A stretch of 64,000 bases of DNA from Trichomonas vaginalis G3 (Eukaryota > Parabasalia > Trichomonadida > Trichomonadidae), in NCBI RefSeq assembly GCF_026262505.1, contig NC_067207.1:7324252-7388251 (forward strand), in the 5' to 3' direction. Within the stretch, counting starts at the first letter, position 1; every line of letters begins with the position of its first letter. Below are positions 25,116 to 36,411 of the stretch, piece by piece. The notes beneath the pieces were generated by a model. The model made no database searches. It was not told the DNA's origin and was given only the letters and a program-made list of their open reading frames with translations. The position numbers and the translations under genes were made by a program.

Positions 25116-27190
25116 ATGTCAGGTTCAACGCAACCAGCCAATGAAATTGAATGCTCTTTTTGCAATATTAAGTTAATTGATGCATTTGAGTACCCAAGCC
25201 AAGCTTCAAAACTTATTTGGGACGTCAACTCAGAAAATATTTTACAGGCATCATCTCAAATTATAGACTTTATTAATACCAACAAGATACCCATCAAAAT
25301 GGCAATTTATTTGATTGATATTATTTCACAACTTCGTGAAAAAAATATTAAATTATTGGCAGATCTTTACCAAGCGATATCAAATAAATTCTCATGCACC
25401 ATTCAACCGAGGAATGAGAAATTAACATCGTTGTTACATTATAGAGGTTTCAAATTTGCAAACTTCAGACCGAAAATGAAAGAAGAAGATATTATCAACG
25501 TCTATTCAATAGATTCTGCATTACACTATATTGCATATGATAAAGTTGATGAACTCAAGATCAAATTCCCATATCTTGACATTGCTCGTGAAATCAATGA
25601 AATCACACCACTTGATTGCGCTATTAAATACGGATCAGAATTGTGTTTCAATTACTTTAAGAATTTAGGCGCCAAATACACTGATAAGTCCGAATTATAT
25701 GCTGTTCAAGGCGGAAACACAAACATTTTTATGCAAATGATTGAAGATAAGAAATCATTTAACTATCGTCAATATGAAATTGCTGAGTACCTTAAATCAA
25801 ACTTCAGACAAAATCCTGATTCAATTGCAGAGAGCATGTTTTTCGGAAACTATGATGTTGCATCTTATTTACTTTCTAATGGTGGAAATATAAACAAACT
25901 TTACATTATCTTTCATATCATATTTATCATTATTTTATTACATCCTTTTTATTCTCATATTTATCATTGTTTTATTACATTCTTTTTCATCTCATGTTCA
26001 TCATTGCTTTATGATATTCTCTTTCATTTTATATTTATTATTGTTTCATGAAATTCTAATTGTTTTCATATTTATCATTATTTTATCACATTACCTTTCT
26101 TTTCATACAATTCTCTTTATTTTAATGTTTATCATTGTTTTATACAATTTACTTTCATTTCATATTTATAATTGCTTTACAAAATTCTCTTTCTTGTAAC
26201 ATTTATCATTGCTTTATGTTGTTCACTTTCAATTCATATTTATCATTGCTTTATTCAATTCTCTTGATATTAATGAATCCACTATCAGCATTGCAGCCAG
26301 AGCAAATTCAACACAAATTATCAAATTCTTAATTGAACATGGTTCTGATGTCAACATGAAGCTTATTTATCATTTCTTTATGATTTTCTCTTTCTTTTCA
26401 TGTCTATCATTATTTCAAGATATTCTTTATCTTTTCATATTTATCATTGTTTTACAAAATTCCATTTCTTTTCATGTTTATCAATGCTTTATGATATACA
26501 ATTTCATTTCATATTTATCACTGCTTTATACAATTCTCTTTCTTTTCATATTTATCGTTGTTTTATCCCATTCTCTTTCTTTTCATATTTTTCATTATTT
26601 CACAACATCTCATTTCTATTCATGTTTATCATTGTTATAAAGAATTAATTTTCATTTCATATTTATCGATGGTTTATGTAATTCTCTTTCCTTTAATATT
26701 AATCATTGTTTATTTGGGTTCTCCTTATTTTAATATTATTCACTTTCATTTCATATTCTTCATTATTTTATGATATTCTCACAAAATTAATAAATGCCCT
26801 CTTAGCATTGCAATCAAAGAGAATTCAACAGAAGCTGTCAAATTCTTAGTTGAACATGGTGCTGATGTTAACATGAGTCTTGTTCACTTTCTTTTCATAT
26901 TTATCTTTGTTTTATACAATTCTCTTTCTTATCATATTTATCATCTATTTATTACATTCTCTTTCTTTTCATATTTTTCATTGCTTTATACAATTCTCTC
27001 TCTTTTCATGTTTATTGTTGTTTTATACAATTCACTTTCTTTTTACAAAATTCTCTTTCATGTAACATTTATCATTGTTATATACAATTCTTTCAATATT
27101 AATGAATGCCCTCTTAGTATTGCAAGGAAAGCAAATTCACAAGAAATTGTCAAATATTTAACTGCACATGGTGCCAGGATTATTGATTAA
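25116..27190 (+). pseudogene. Ankyrin/DUF3447 protein gene split by minisatellites
   Basis: The head (MSGSTQPANEIECSFCNIKL) and the conserved DUF3447-type block (LLHYRGFKFANF, DVASYLLSNGGNINK) are those of the large trichomonad ankyrin family. Three further ankyrin units follow: ISIAARANSTQIIKFLIEHG near 26280, LSIAIKENSTEAVKFLVEHG near 26800, and LSIARKANSQEIVKYLTAHG near 27110, ending ARIID and a stop. T-rich tandem repeats separate each unit at the same loop position. They contain stops and change frame between the second and third pieces, and no trichomonad splice motifs were seen, so I call it a pseudogene. Confidence 0.75.
25900..27094 (+). repeat. 37-bp T-rich minisatellite in three blocks
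   Basis: Diverged units of about 37 bp (typically CATATTTATCATTGTTTTAT then ACAATTCTCTTTCTTTT). Blocks lie at about 25900-26264, 26358-26786 and 26876-27094, separated by ankyrin coding units. Roughly 27 units in total. The unit is not a multiple of three, so copy-number change shifts the frame. Confidence 0.85.
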
Positions 27191-27414
27191 AATTTTCAAA
27201 GTGATTCTATTGAGAAAAATAAGGATCACTCTGAGATGAGGAAAAACGTAAACAATTTTAATTCACTCAATTTTCACTTTTTTCCCCTCCTCATTACCTT
27301 CAGCTTTTCATTCTGTCTTTTAAAGCCAATAAGCCAGCCTTCGACCTTAATATATATGTTACAAACACCTTTTAAATTATATATGTTTGTATAAACATTT
27401 ATTCGTATAAAAAA
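27191..27414. other. Intergenic, no gene seen
   Basis: AT-rich spacer between the ankyrin pseudogene and the tRNA gene on the opposite strand; because the tRNA is on the minus strand this lies downstream of it. A T-rich run at 27277-27288 is not placed closely enough to call a Pol III terminator. Confidence 0.3.
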
Positions 27415-27486
27415 TTCCGGTACGGGGAGTTGAACCCCGATCTTGTGGATGAAAACCACACGTCCTAACCGCTGAACGATACCGGA
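27415..27486 (-). tRNA. tRNA-Glu (anticodon TTC)
   Basis: On the minus strand a full cloverleaf can be drawn. Acceptor TCCGGTA pairs with TACCGGA, and D-arm GTTC with GGAC around AGCGGTTA. Anticodon stem TGTGG pairs with CCACA around loop TTTTCAT (anticodon TTC), and T-arm CGGGG pairs with CCCCG around TTCAACT. The discriminator base is A. No intron. Confidence 0.95.
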
Positions 27487-28150
27487 ATTACATATTTAGT
27501 CTAATATAAGTTCTCCTGATGAATAAAATCCACTTTTATCCACCTTTCTACTGTATTAGAAAAATAAGAACTAAAACTTGTAAAATAAGACTTACCAATC
27601 AAATTAAATTATTAATATATGAATAGTAAAAATATCGGGTTAAAGAAGCGAAAAAGTTGACAGCAGAATTGGATTGAAAGAAATGAAGGTTTAATTTAAA
27701 ATAATAATATTATGTATAACATTATGATACTATGAATGTAAAAAAACGCAAATATCGTAAAAAAGAAGTACGTTATATTGAAAAGTTATATTACTTAATT
27801 TTAACAATTGTTACTCTGTAGATAGATAAAATTAAGCCTAATTTTATCAATTGGTTTGATAAATTATAATTATTGTTTTAATATGAATAAACTGGTTGTC
27901 AACAGTTATTTTCATGTAAAATAGTTCACACCTTAATTCAAACGAAATTGAATACGAATCAAATTTTCAAATCATTTCAAATTATAACAAATTGAGAAGA
28001 ATTACAGTTAGGATTTTAGCATCAATGCATAATTCCAATGTAAAATTTAATTAAAATTCAGACTGTTGTAAAATTGAGTGAAGAATATTTAAAAGTGAAT
28101 TCAATATCATGAAATTTAAAATTCAAAGATCAGTTTCGTACAGTGTGAAT
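27487..28150. other. AT-rich intergenic region, no gene seen
   Basis: About 660 bp of AT-rich DNA upstream of the Myb gene. An earlier in-frame ATG at 28109 could extend the Myb protein by 14 residues, but those residues are not domain-like. Confidence 0.4.
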
Positions 28151-28573
28151 ATGGAAAACGAAAAAACGCATAGACAAAAGTTCACAGCAGAAGAAGATGA
28201 GAGACTAACACTTCTTGTTAAAGAGTTCGGAACAGGTTCTTGGAAAAAAATTGCGCAATTAATGAAAACCCGATCAACAAGGCAATGTAGAGAAAGATAC
28301 TTGAATTACCTAAGTCCTGAATTAAAAAATGGGCCGTGGTCATCACAAGAAGATCAATATTTGCTCAAGCTTGTTAAAGAAATGGGCCCGTGTTGGTCAA
28401 AAATAACGAAATTTTTCCCTACTCGTTCTGACGTGAATGTTAAAAATAGGTATTCTTTTCATGTTTCAAAGGGAAGAGCTCCATCGTTAAAAAAGCTCAA
28501 ACCGAAAATTGAAAAAATTAAAAAGAAAGGGAAAATAAAACTTGTTTGGATCAGTCCAATGTTCAGTTCCTAG
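28151..28573 (+). CDS. R2R3 Myb-like DNA-binding protein 1
   Basis: Start chosen at MENEKTHRQKF, just before the first Myb repeat. R2 (FTAEEDERLTLLVKEFG to RSTRQCRERYLNYL) and R3 (GPWSSQEDQYLLKLVKEMG to RSDVNVKNRYSFHV) keep the spaced Trp or aromatic residues of Myb repeats. A basic C-terminal region follows. The frame stops at 28573, but another frame continues with a protein-like acidic tail (MYEDTTAAWTEKFF to QLEGYEL, stop at 28671), so the 3' end may carry a frameshift. Trichomonads have large families of such short Myb regulators. Confidence 0.8.
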   Translation: MENEKTHRQKFTAEEDERLTLLVKEFGTGSWKKIAQLMKTRSTRQCRERYLNYLSPELKNGPWSSQEDQYLLKLVKEMGPCWSKITKFFPTRSDVNVKNRYSFHVSKGRAPSLKKLKPKIEKIKKKGKIKLVWISPMFSS

Positions 28574-28689
28574 CTAATATGTATGAAGACACCACAGCGG
28601 CGTGGACAGAAAAATTCTTTTCTTCGGATATATTCAATATTGACTGGCAGCTTGAAGGCTATGAACTTTAATGTAATTAGTTATTTTTA

Positions 28690-29426
28690 TGAGGTAAATA
28701 TCTATGTTATTTTCTATAGTTGATTTTTTTGAAAATATTGAATTAGATGAAAATAAGCAATAAAGCTCAATTCTCTGTTTGGAAACTGTTAGATCATAAT
28801 ATTGTTTATTAGTTTTTCTTATTGCTTGAGAAAGTAATTTGATTACCAAGAATATGAAATATCTTGACGAATCGAACTGATATTTCACCTTGGTTCATAT
28901 TTCTTAGATGAGAAACACAATCTGAAATTAAGCATGTTGAATAAAGTACTCACAAAATCTAGATTGAGAGGCGGTCAATGACTTTTGAGGGGAAATTAAC
29001 GCATGGAATTTAATATTATTTAGGTTGATATTCTTGCTTATTATTTCAGAAAAAAATCTTAAAAATTTCAATATGAAAATTGAAAGCAATTCAAAAAAAT
29101 TGCTAACATGTAAATTTTAATATCCTATGCATAATTTCATATTTTGAACATTTTTTATTTTGCGAATTTAATATAATTTATAAAATATAATACGTATATA
29201 TATTTAAAATACACTAAATTTAATTGTTAATTGACGTTTTTGGGAATGAATTTTATCAAAACATGCCTGAATCCGAAAATTTGAAAGAACGAATTACACA
29301 ATCATATATGTAGAATTCAAAATACAAACTTAAAGATTGTATACGTTTAAAATTATTCAGATTGTGTTTGATTTCCACTCATTCTGTTTCTTTTGAACTC
29401 TAACACTAACATTTCATGATGATTAC
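28690..29426. other. Intergenic, no gene seen
   Basis: AT-rich, stop-filled in all frames. The missing N-terminal half of the downstream symporter is not found here. Confidence 0.45.
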
Positions 29427-30509
29427 ATGATCCATTTATACATGGTTGAATTGTTCCAGATTCTACCAGAAAATGAAAGAACATCATTAAATGGTTACAG
29501 AATTACGATGGCGAATATCGGAATTATTTTAGGTGCTGCATTGTTCGCAATCTTAGCCGATGGTGAAGAAAGTGCATTGTATCCTCGTCTACATTCCGTT
29601 CCTAAAGCGTATGGTATCAGTGGACTGATCTTTGGCCTTGCAAGTTCGATTTTTATGTTTTTATCAGGACTTTTTGTCAAAGAAAGATGCGCTGAGAACA
29701 ATAAGTCAACGAAATCTGTATTTCAAACACTCAAAGAATTGTTTACTATCAAGGAATTCGTCAATTCTACTTGCTGGTATATTCTTTCGATGGTTGGATT
29801 CGATATTATTATGTTGGTCTTTATGTTCTACGTTAATGATGCATTAAAATTCGGTGGTGGTACAATGGCAATGATTTTTGTCGCTATTCCGTTGATTAGT
29901 GCTATTGTTTCTGCTGCATTTTGGGTATGGCTATCTGAAAAGTTGTCTAAATCAACAACCTTCATCATATCTGCCGTATACATGTTTGTTGTATTATTCT
30001 TTGCTATATTCTTACCAGAGAAAACTGTTTGGTCGATTGTATTATTGACAATTTTTGCTGGATTAGGTCTAAGTGCAATTCAAATTCTCCCTTACGCAGC
30101 TCTCCCTGATGTAGTTGAGATCGACGAATACAAGTTTGGTGAAAGAAGAGAGGGTATATACTATGGTATAATTTTGTTTATGTATAAGGTTTGTAGCGGC
30201 GTGACGATTTCTATCGTTTCCGCAGTTCTTGGTGCTTTTGGTTATAAGGAAAGCAATAACGGCCAACAAGTGGAACAAACGAAGAAAGCTTTGATGGCTG
30301 TTAGAATTGTTATGGGTTTGGTTCCTGGCGTTTTTTATTTATTCGCAATTATTCCTTCATTGCGCGGAAGAATTTCAAGAGAAGAATTTGCAAAGATCAA
30401 ACAACAACTAGAAGAAAAGCATGCTAATCAGAATGCTCTTCATGAATCAAGTTCTAACTCTGAAAATTCAAATGGCGATAAGGCAGAGAATAACAATACA
30501 ACTCCTTAA
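29427..30509 (+). pseudogene. GPH/MFS sugar-cation symporter, 5'-truncated
   Basis: 360 codons with seven to eight membrane helices and the conserved central loop (ERTSLNGYRITMANIG near the start; ALPDVVEIDEYKFGERREG in the second half) of the glycoside-pentoside-hexuronide symporter family. Full-length members have about 12 helices and 450-500 residues. Here roughly the first 120-130 residues are absent, an in-frame stop lies about 30 bases upstream, and no upstream exon is seen. Either a 5'-truncated pseudogene or a damaged assembly. The C-terminal tail is hydrophilic (SSNSENSNGDKAENN). Confidence 0.75.
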
Positions 30510-31040
30510 GACTTTATAATTATTTGTTCTTTTACATATAAAGTACTATCTTTCCTAATATATATGTATTTTTTACGCTTTTTAAAACATAAATTAGATA
30601 TTTTGAACGAATATTCTCATATGCATATTGAAATTTACTTCATTAATCATTATGAAGAAAATATGACCTATGAAATGAATCAAATTCTTTGATAATGTTA
30701 ATGAAGAACAAATAGATTTTCATTATACATATATGAGAAAAAATGAACTGTATAATGCTGCCATTGATCCTATTGTAATGTGATATATAAACTAGAGAAG
30801 AGATAGATGTATTATCAAAAAAAGAATTATTATAACATGAGTAATATGATGTTCTCATTATGTGAGTAGCATGTGATAGGATAATAAATGAATTTTATGA
30901 GGATTAAAAAGATTTTTGAACCGATGACATATTAAAAATATGACCAGATGAATGAAAAAGAGAAATGTAAGTGATAAAAATTTAATATAAGCCAATGAGA
31001 TGTAAGAATTAGAAGTTATAATTTTTTTGTAGTTTCGGCC
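30510..31040. other. Intergenic, no gene seen
   Basis: AT-rich DNA between the symporter remnant and Maverick 2. Nothing recognisable on either strand. Confidence 0.4.
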
Positions 31041-31062
31041 GATGGAAGTAGTAGGATAGGAT

Positions 31063-31490
31063 GGGTTGTGTGACTTTTTTTGTAAACGTAAGAATTCATA
31101 CAATATCGAGCGATTTTGTATCATTTTTTTTAACATATGAAGTAAAAAATGTATGATTCTTACGGTTTTTATTCTTACGTTTTTGAATAAATCAAGATTT
31201 AAAAAATTTTCAAAATTGTAAGACATTTACACTCAGCCCAAACATAAACACATTTTAAAAAATTAACATTAATTTTAAAATAATTTTTTTATCTTTTATA
31301 AAAGAAGCTATATATATAGATGATGTCAGATATTCCGCGATTAATTAAACATTGTTTAAATCCTGAATGGAATCAATGGAGTCATAATCAAAGACCTCAT
31401 AAACGAGTAAAAGAAATTAGAAATAATTATTTTCATGAATAAAAGATTCACTACCATAATGAAATAAAAAAAATAAACTTTAAAAATTCA
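31063..31490 (+). repeat. Left TIR of Maverick 2
   Basis: Starts GGGTTGTGTGACTTTTTTT and matches the inverted sequence 48590-49015 almost perfectly over about 430 bp. It includes a 40-codon frame and a TATATATAGA box. Confidence 0.85.
31320..31442 (+). CDS. 40-codon frame inside the TIR
   Basis: MMSDIPRLIKHCLNPEWNQW continues HNQRPHKRVKEIRNN; a compact, basic peptide. It lies within the terminal repeat, so an identical copy exists at 48638-48760. A TATA-like run (CTATATATATAGATG) is immediately upstream. Whether it is made is unknown; a terminus-binding or terminal-protein role is speculation. Confidence 0.4.
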   Translation: MMSDIPRLIKHCLNPEWNQWSHNQRPHKRVKEIRNNYFHE

Positions 31491-31531
31491 TGTCTTACAT
31501 TTTTGAATAATTTATTTTTAATTCGTATGAA

Positions 31532-32635
31532 ATGAGCGTCAAAACTAACAACGTTAAAAAATTAGGATTCACAAACGAGGAAATAAAGGATATATTAGAT
31601 GAGGTAGGTTATGAAGTTAATAAATATTATTTAAGAAATTGTCAAAAATTTGCCGAGTTATTAAATGATTTAGATTATGATGGAAAAATGAATAAAGATG
31701 ATGTTATAAATTTCTTATATCCCACATCTGAAGAAGAAAAACCTAAAGAACCTGATGTTTTCCCTGAATATTATGAAGAACGGATTAAAGATGATGAATA
31801 CGATGAAATTGAAAGACTGAAAAAAATAAGAGATGAAATAGATGAAAAAATTAAGGAATTAAGAGAAGTTGAAAAATATAATGAAAATGAAGTAGAGGGT
31901 TTAATGAATATCCCAGCTTCAGAATCAGAAGTACAGAAATCTCATGAAGAAAGATATAAAAATTATGTCTCAGAATCAACACAAAATTTATTAGATGGTG
32001 AAATAGACGAAACACTTTCAGAAGAAGGTACTAAATTTATTCGTAAACATAAGTTACAATTTATTGATAATGAAGAATACCCCTGTATCTTATTTCACCA
32101 CCTTTAGATTCCGAAAAATTCAAAAAAGCTCTTAAAAACGTGACATATGCAACTAATACGATTAAGAAAGAAGATCATGATATTTACACAAATTATTATT
32201 TAAATAAATGCACAGGTGTTGATAAAGTTTTTGATTTATTAGATAAAATATCAAAAGAAACCATTGGAACCTATAAAATTTTGTGATTGTGGTTTCATTG
32301 TTGAAGATACTAATAATGTTTCATATGAAAGAACAGCACCAAAGGAAGACGAAGTTGAAAGGTCTATACCATTCGTTATTAAGAACATAAAAGATATGAA
32401 AACTTATAAACATTATATTTATTCATTTATTTCAGAAAAAATGGAAGCAACCCATAAAACATCTTCTCATCATTTTATAGCTATTCATACATTCCTTTTC
32501 AAAGTTGTGAAATTAAATAAGACAGGAATTAGATTTAATGTATCAGGGTACGCATTCTTGAGTAAATTAAAATGTATTCGTCACGTCGCAGATGATAAAA
32601 ATTTATGTGTTCTTAATTCATTTTATGGGCTTTAA
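31532..32635 (+). CDS. EF-hand-like protein ahead of PolB (broken)
   Basis: Broken, about two breaks. Near residue 50 is DLDYDGKMNKDD, a full 12-residue EF-hand calcium-loop pattern, followed by an acidic, helical region (ERLKKIRDEIDEKIKELREV). The later part is alpha/beta (HHFIAIHTFLFKVVKLN, GYAFLSKLKCIRHVADDKN). First gene inside the left terminus. Function unknown. Confidence 0.5.
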
Positions 32636-32659
32636 AAAATAAACTTTATTTTTATTTTT

Positions 32660-32681
32660 TTAATTTTTTATTCTTACATAA
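32660..32681 (+). promoter_or_regulatory. Leader motif before PolB
   Basis: TTTTTTATTCTTACATAAATG runs into the start codon. The same motif precedes the truncated gene of the relic at 24748 (minus strand). Confidence 0.4.
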
Positions 32682-35600
32682 ATGAACAAAAACGGAACAG
32701 CTAAAATGAATGATAATCAAATTAGAGCAGAAGGTAGAAGGTTATTTAAACGCTTCTATAACATTCCTGATGGTGTTAATCCTAAAACTCGTAGAAGTTA
32801 TTTAAATGAAGCAATAGATTCATATGAAGGGTTTGACATTTCATCAGAAAGTGAGAGATTAGCGAGAATGTTAAATGTTAATATTGATTTCTATTATTGT
32901 GATCCTCAACCAGAAGACGTGGACATAAATAAGGTAGACTTTCCATTAGTGGATTCAATAATGATAGATCCAGAATTTGAAACAGTAAATATTTTATTAA
33001 CACAGAGTCCATGTGGAAAACTTCACGCTGACAGAATAACAGACGTTGAAGCACTCACCGGCTATAAAGTTTGTCCATATTGTAAAGAAGAAGTTTATTC
33101 TATCCGTGATGATCCAGAAAGGAAAAACCAAAGAAGATTTTTAAAGCATTGTGAGAAATGTAAAGAAAATAATGGAAGATTAATTCAAGACGTTCAGTTG
33201 CAAAAGACACAGCAACCATATGCACCACATATTACGAAACAGAAGATATATCAGTGGTTATTAGCTCACAATTTGCAGGAATATTATCAACCGACAAGAT
33301 ATTATATTACTTTTGACTTCGAAACATTAGAGACTAAAGAAGAATTACAACTTTCTGAGTGTGCAACTTTGAACGCTTACTTAAAACCATTCATCAACGG
33401 TTAAATTAAATGATAAAACGTATACGAGAAATTTTTGCTTAACTTCGAGTGATTCTTTTATTTCTGATTGGATTGAGTTTTTATTTTCAACCTGTTCATT
33501 AGTTGTTGAATCAAATATGAGTCAATACAATGAATTAATGAAGCCGCAAACGGCGGGGACTTTGTCTCATACATTAAATGAAAAACAGAAGGAAGCATTT
33601 AAAGAACTTCTAGATGAGGAATTCAATAAAGTGAATATCATAGGTTTTAATTCGGGAAAGTTTGATTTAAATTTAATTCTTCGTGATTTAAACACTGCAA
33701 AATGGAAAATAAAATCAATGCTGGGTTCATCTTCACAATTTAAGCAAATCATTGTAAAGAAAACAAACGTTCCATATGAATTGAGATTTATTGACATCAG
33801 AAATTATATAGCGGGTGGGACATTAGACCAATTCACTCAAGATTTCGGAAACAATAAATCACGTGTTAAATCCTTTTTCCCTTATCAATTTATCACATGG
33901 GAGAATTCCGAAGAAGAATTATATAAAGTGGAACCATTCACGAAAGATTCATTTTATTCAGCATTAACTCAAGAAACTATATCAGATAGTGATTATCAAA
34001 TATATCTCAATGATGCTAAAAATTTTAAGAATAGATTAGAATATTTTATTCATTATTGCAATAAAGATGTTGAAATTATGATTGACCCAATCGATAAAAT
34101 TATTGAAGAAACATTTGTTTATAAAATTGATATGCTTCATAATCTTTCTTTATCATCGAATGCTTCAATGATTCGTTACGCTTTAGCATATAAAGACTTT
34201 AATCCTAATGAAAAATATCCTGAGGAAGAGATAGAATCAAGTTTTGAATTAACGAAAAGTATTGGAAATATAAAATTGAATCATATAAGAAACAAGATGA
34301 AAAAGCAGAAAGGGATACTAAAAATAATGTTTCAATGGATGATTTTCAATACTATCACGATTTAATCCTTTCATCTAAATGCAAAATGTGTGGTAAAGCG
34401 TTTACATATGCAAATAAACCAACATTGGATAGAATCGATAATGAAAAACCACATACCAAAGAAAATTGTCAGTTAATGTGTTGTTATTGGAATGTCGTAA
34501 AATCAAATAAAGATGAAGATGTTCAACGTTTAAGAATCAATTTAAGAAATTACGCATTAAAAAAATAATTTACCAATGACTTTAGATTCAGTTGAAGCTT
34601 ATCACATTCTCCGTAATGGAATTACTGGTGGTTTATCAAATGTTCAACATAGAGTAAATCTTAAAGGAATCACGCACATTAATAAACTTGCATATAATCC
34701 AGAAACTAAAACTGTATCAAATGAGGACACCACCAACATCATGACTCATTTCGTTGGTGTTGATTTTAATTCATTATATCCTTCATCATTTTCATCTAAT
34801 CCTCATGATTTCATTCAATATACTGACCATAAAATGTATATACCGGGAAGATTGAATGGTGTTATCATTTGTGATACAGCAACAAAGAAAGCAAAAGCAC
34901 TGGGAATAATTAAGAAGAAAAATACTTTATTTGTGGCTGAAGTAAAGGGTCACATTGATGAAAAATACATTAATGATTACATAAACTTTTTACCGATAAT
35001 AAGAAACTTAGATATTATCACAGATGAAAAAACAATTGGCAGTTTTATGTATAATTACATGAAATCAAACAATCTACCAGTTGACCAGAAACAGAGGAAA
35101 TTAACTCAGTTAGCATCAACATACAACCAATATCAACCATTTTCTTCTTATTATCTATGGTATCTAATCGACAGGTTTAATTTTATCATTGATGATATTC
35201 AATCAATTTTAACATTTACGAAAAATACTTGTTTTAATGAATTTGCGAACAAATTTATGAACGAAAGACAAAAGGCTGAATTAGAAGGAAATAAAGGAAA
35301 AAGTTTATTTTGCAAAATTTCACTTAATGGATCATATGGTTACGATGCAATGAATACACAAAATTACGCAAAGACTAAAATAATGAATGCACAGAAGGCA
35401 CGCGTTGCATGTATGTCAAATAAGTTTAAAAAACATAAGAGAAATAGGTGAAGATACATATCAAGTGATGCTTAAAGATAGATTTTATAGATGTGATACA
35501 TGTTTACAAGAGGCATTTTTTACTTTAGATAATGCTAAATACTGGTATTTAGTTTTCATTTATGATTTTATGTATAAATGCATGAATGTTAATTGTTTTC

Positions 35601-36142
35601 ATTTCATTGAAGGTGATACTGATTCATCTTATTGGGCAATCGCTGGCGACCCAAATCTTCCTAACACTCAAGCATTTCAAGCAATTGTTACCGATAAACA
35701 ATTTTATGATAAAAACATTTTCAAATTCGCACCATTTGATTTCTTCTGTTTTGATGAGAAATTTAAACCTAAATTAAAGAATAAAGCTGAAGAAAAAGCA
35801 CATGAGAAAAAATTATTGGGTTTAGCAATTGAGAAACAAGGTGATAACATGGTTGCTTTATGTCCTAAGTGTTATACATCATTCAACGGTTCAATTGATG
35901 GAAGTGATTTTAAAAAGATTGCACAAAAAATGAAGGGTGTTAGTTTAAGACAAAATAAGCAATTAACACCTAAAAAATATTTGGATATAATAAATGATAA
36001 AGTGATATTTGATGGTCAAAATATTAATTTACAACTTAAAAATGGGTCAATGACTCGCTTAACAATTGGTAAGACTGCATTAACAGGAGCACACACTAAG
36101 GCTGTATGTTGTGAAAATGGATGTTGTATGCCATTTATTTAA
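32682..36142 (+). CDS. Protein-primed family B DNA polymerase with HNH module (broken)
   Basis: Broken, about four breaks. In order: an N-terminal region with a CxxC/HxxxC zinc-like motif (CPYCKEE to HCEKC); exonuclease ExoI (YYITFDFETLE) and later exonuclease motifs (GFNSGKFDLNLIL); an HNH-like module; motif A (GVDFNSLYPSS); motif B (KISLNGSYGYDA); motif C (GDTDSSYW); and a thumb with a second CxxC. It should replicate the element by protein priming. It is unlike the polymerase of Mavericks 1 and 3. Confidence 0.9.
34335..34568 (+). other. HNH-endonuclease-like module within PolB
   Basis: CKMCGKAF, then PTLDRIDNEKPHTKENCQLM and CCYWNVVKSNKDED, match the zinc-bearing HNH pattern CxxC…lDRID…G.t..N.qlvC..cN..K of phage and giant-virus endonucleases. 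It lies between the exonuclease and palm domains. It could be a structural zinc insert or a captured homing-type nuclease. Confidence 0.6.
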
Positions 36143-36171
36143 TACAATTTAAAATTTTATTTTTTAATGAA

Positions 36172-36387
36172 ATGCCACAGAAGAGACAAAAGGAACCAAA
36201 TCGATTTATACCAAATGGTTTTAACTTTCAGATTCCAAATAATCAACCACAACGAATTTTTTAAATCCCATCACAGCAACAACCGCCACCATTTGATACC
36301 GTTTTAGAAGAAGGAACCGTTAATGATGCGATTCAATATGTAAATAATGGTTTTGATACTATGATTCAAAGAGGTGGGCACCCTTAA
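36172..36387 (+). CDS. Small Gln/Pro-rich protein (broken)
   Basis: Broken, one break. MPQKRQKEPNRFIPNGFNFQ at the start, QRGGHP at the end, Gln/Pro-rich in between. The Arg-x-Gly-Gly-His ending recalls the end of the 1723 protein of Maverick 1 (RLGGH), possibly a shared tail motif. Confidence 0.4.
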
Positions 36388-36411
36388 AACATTTATTTTA
36401 TTTTTATATAA

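Noticed and set aside
26011-27065. Several hydrophobic frames that look like membrane proteins
   Set aside because: They are translations of the T-rich 37-bp minisatellite between ankyrin units; T-rich DNA always gives Phe/Leu/Ile-rich peptides.
25900-27094. Minisatellite blocks as spliceosomal introns
   Set aside because: No GTATGT-like donor or ACTAACACACAG-like branch/acceptor, which trichomonad introns have; units differ in length and phase.
29495-29701. Minus-strand frames across the symporter and other host genes
   Set aside because: Antisense shadows without domain content.
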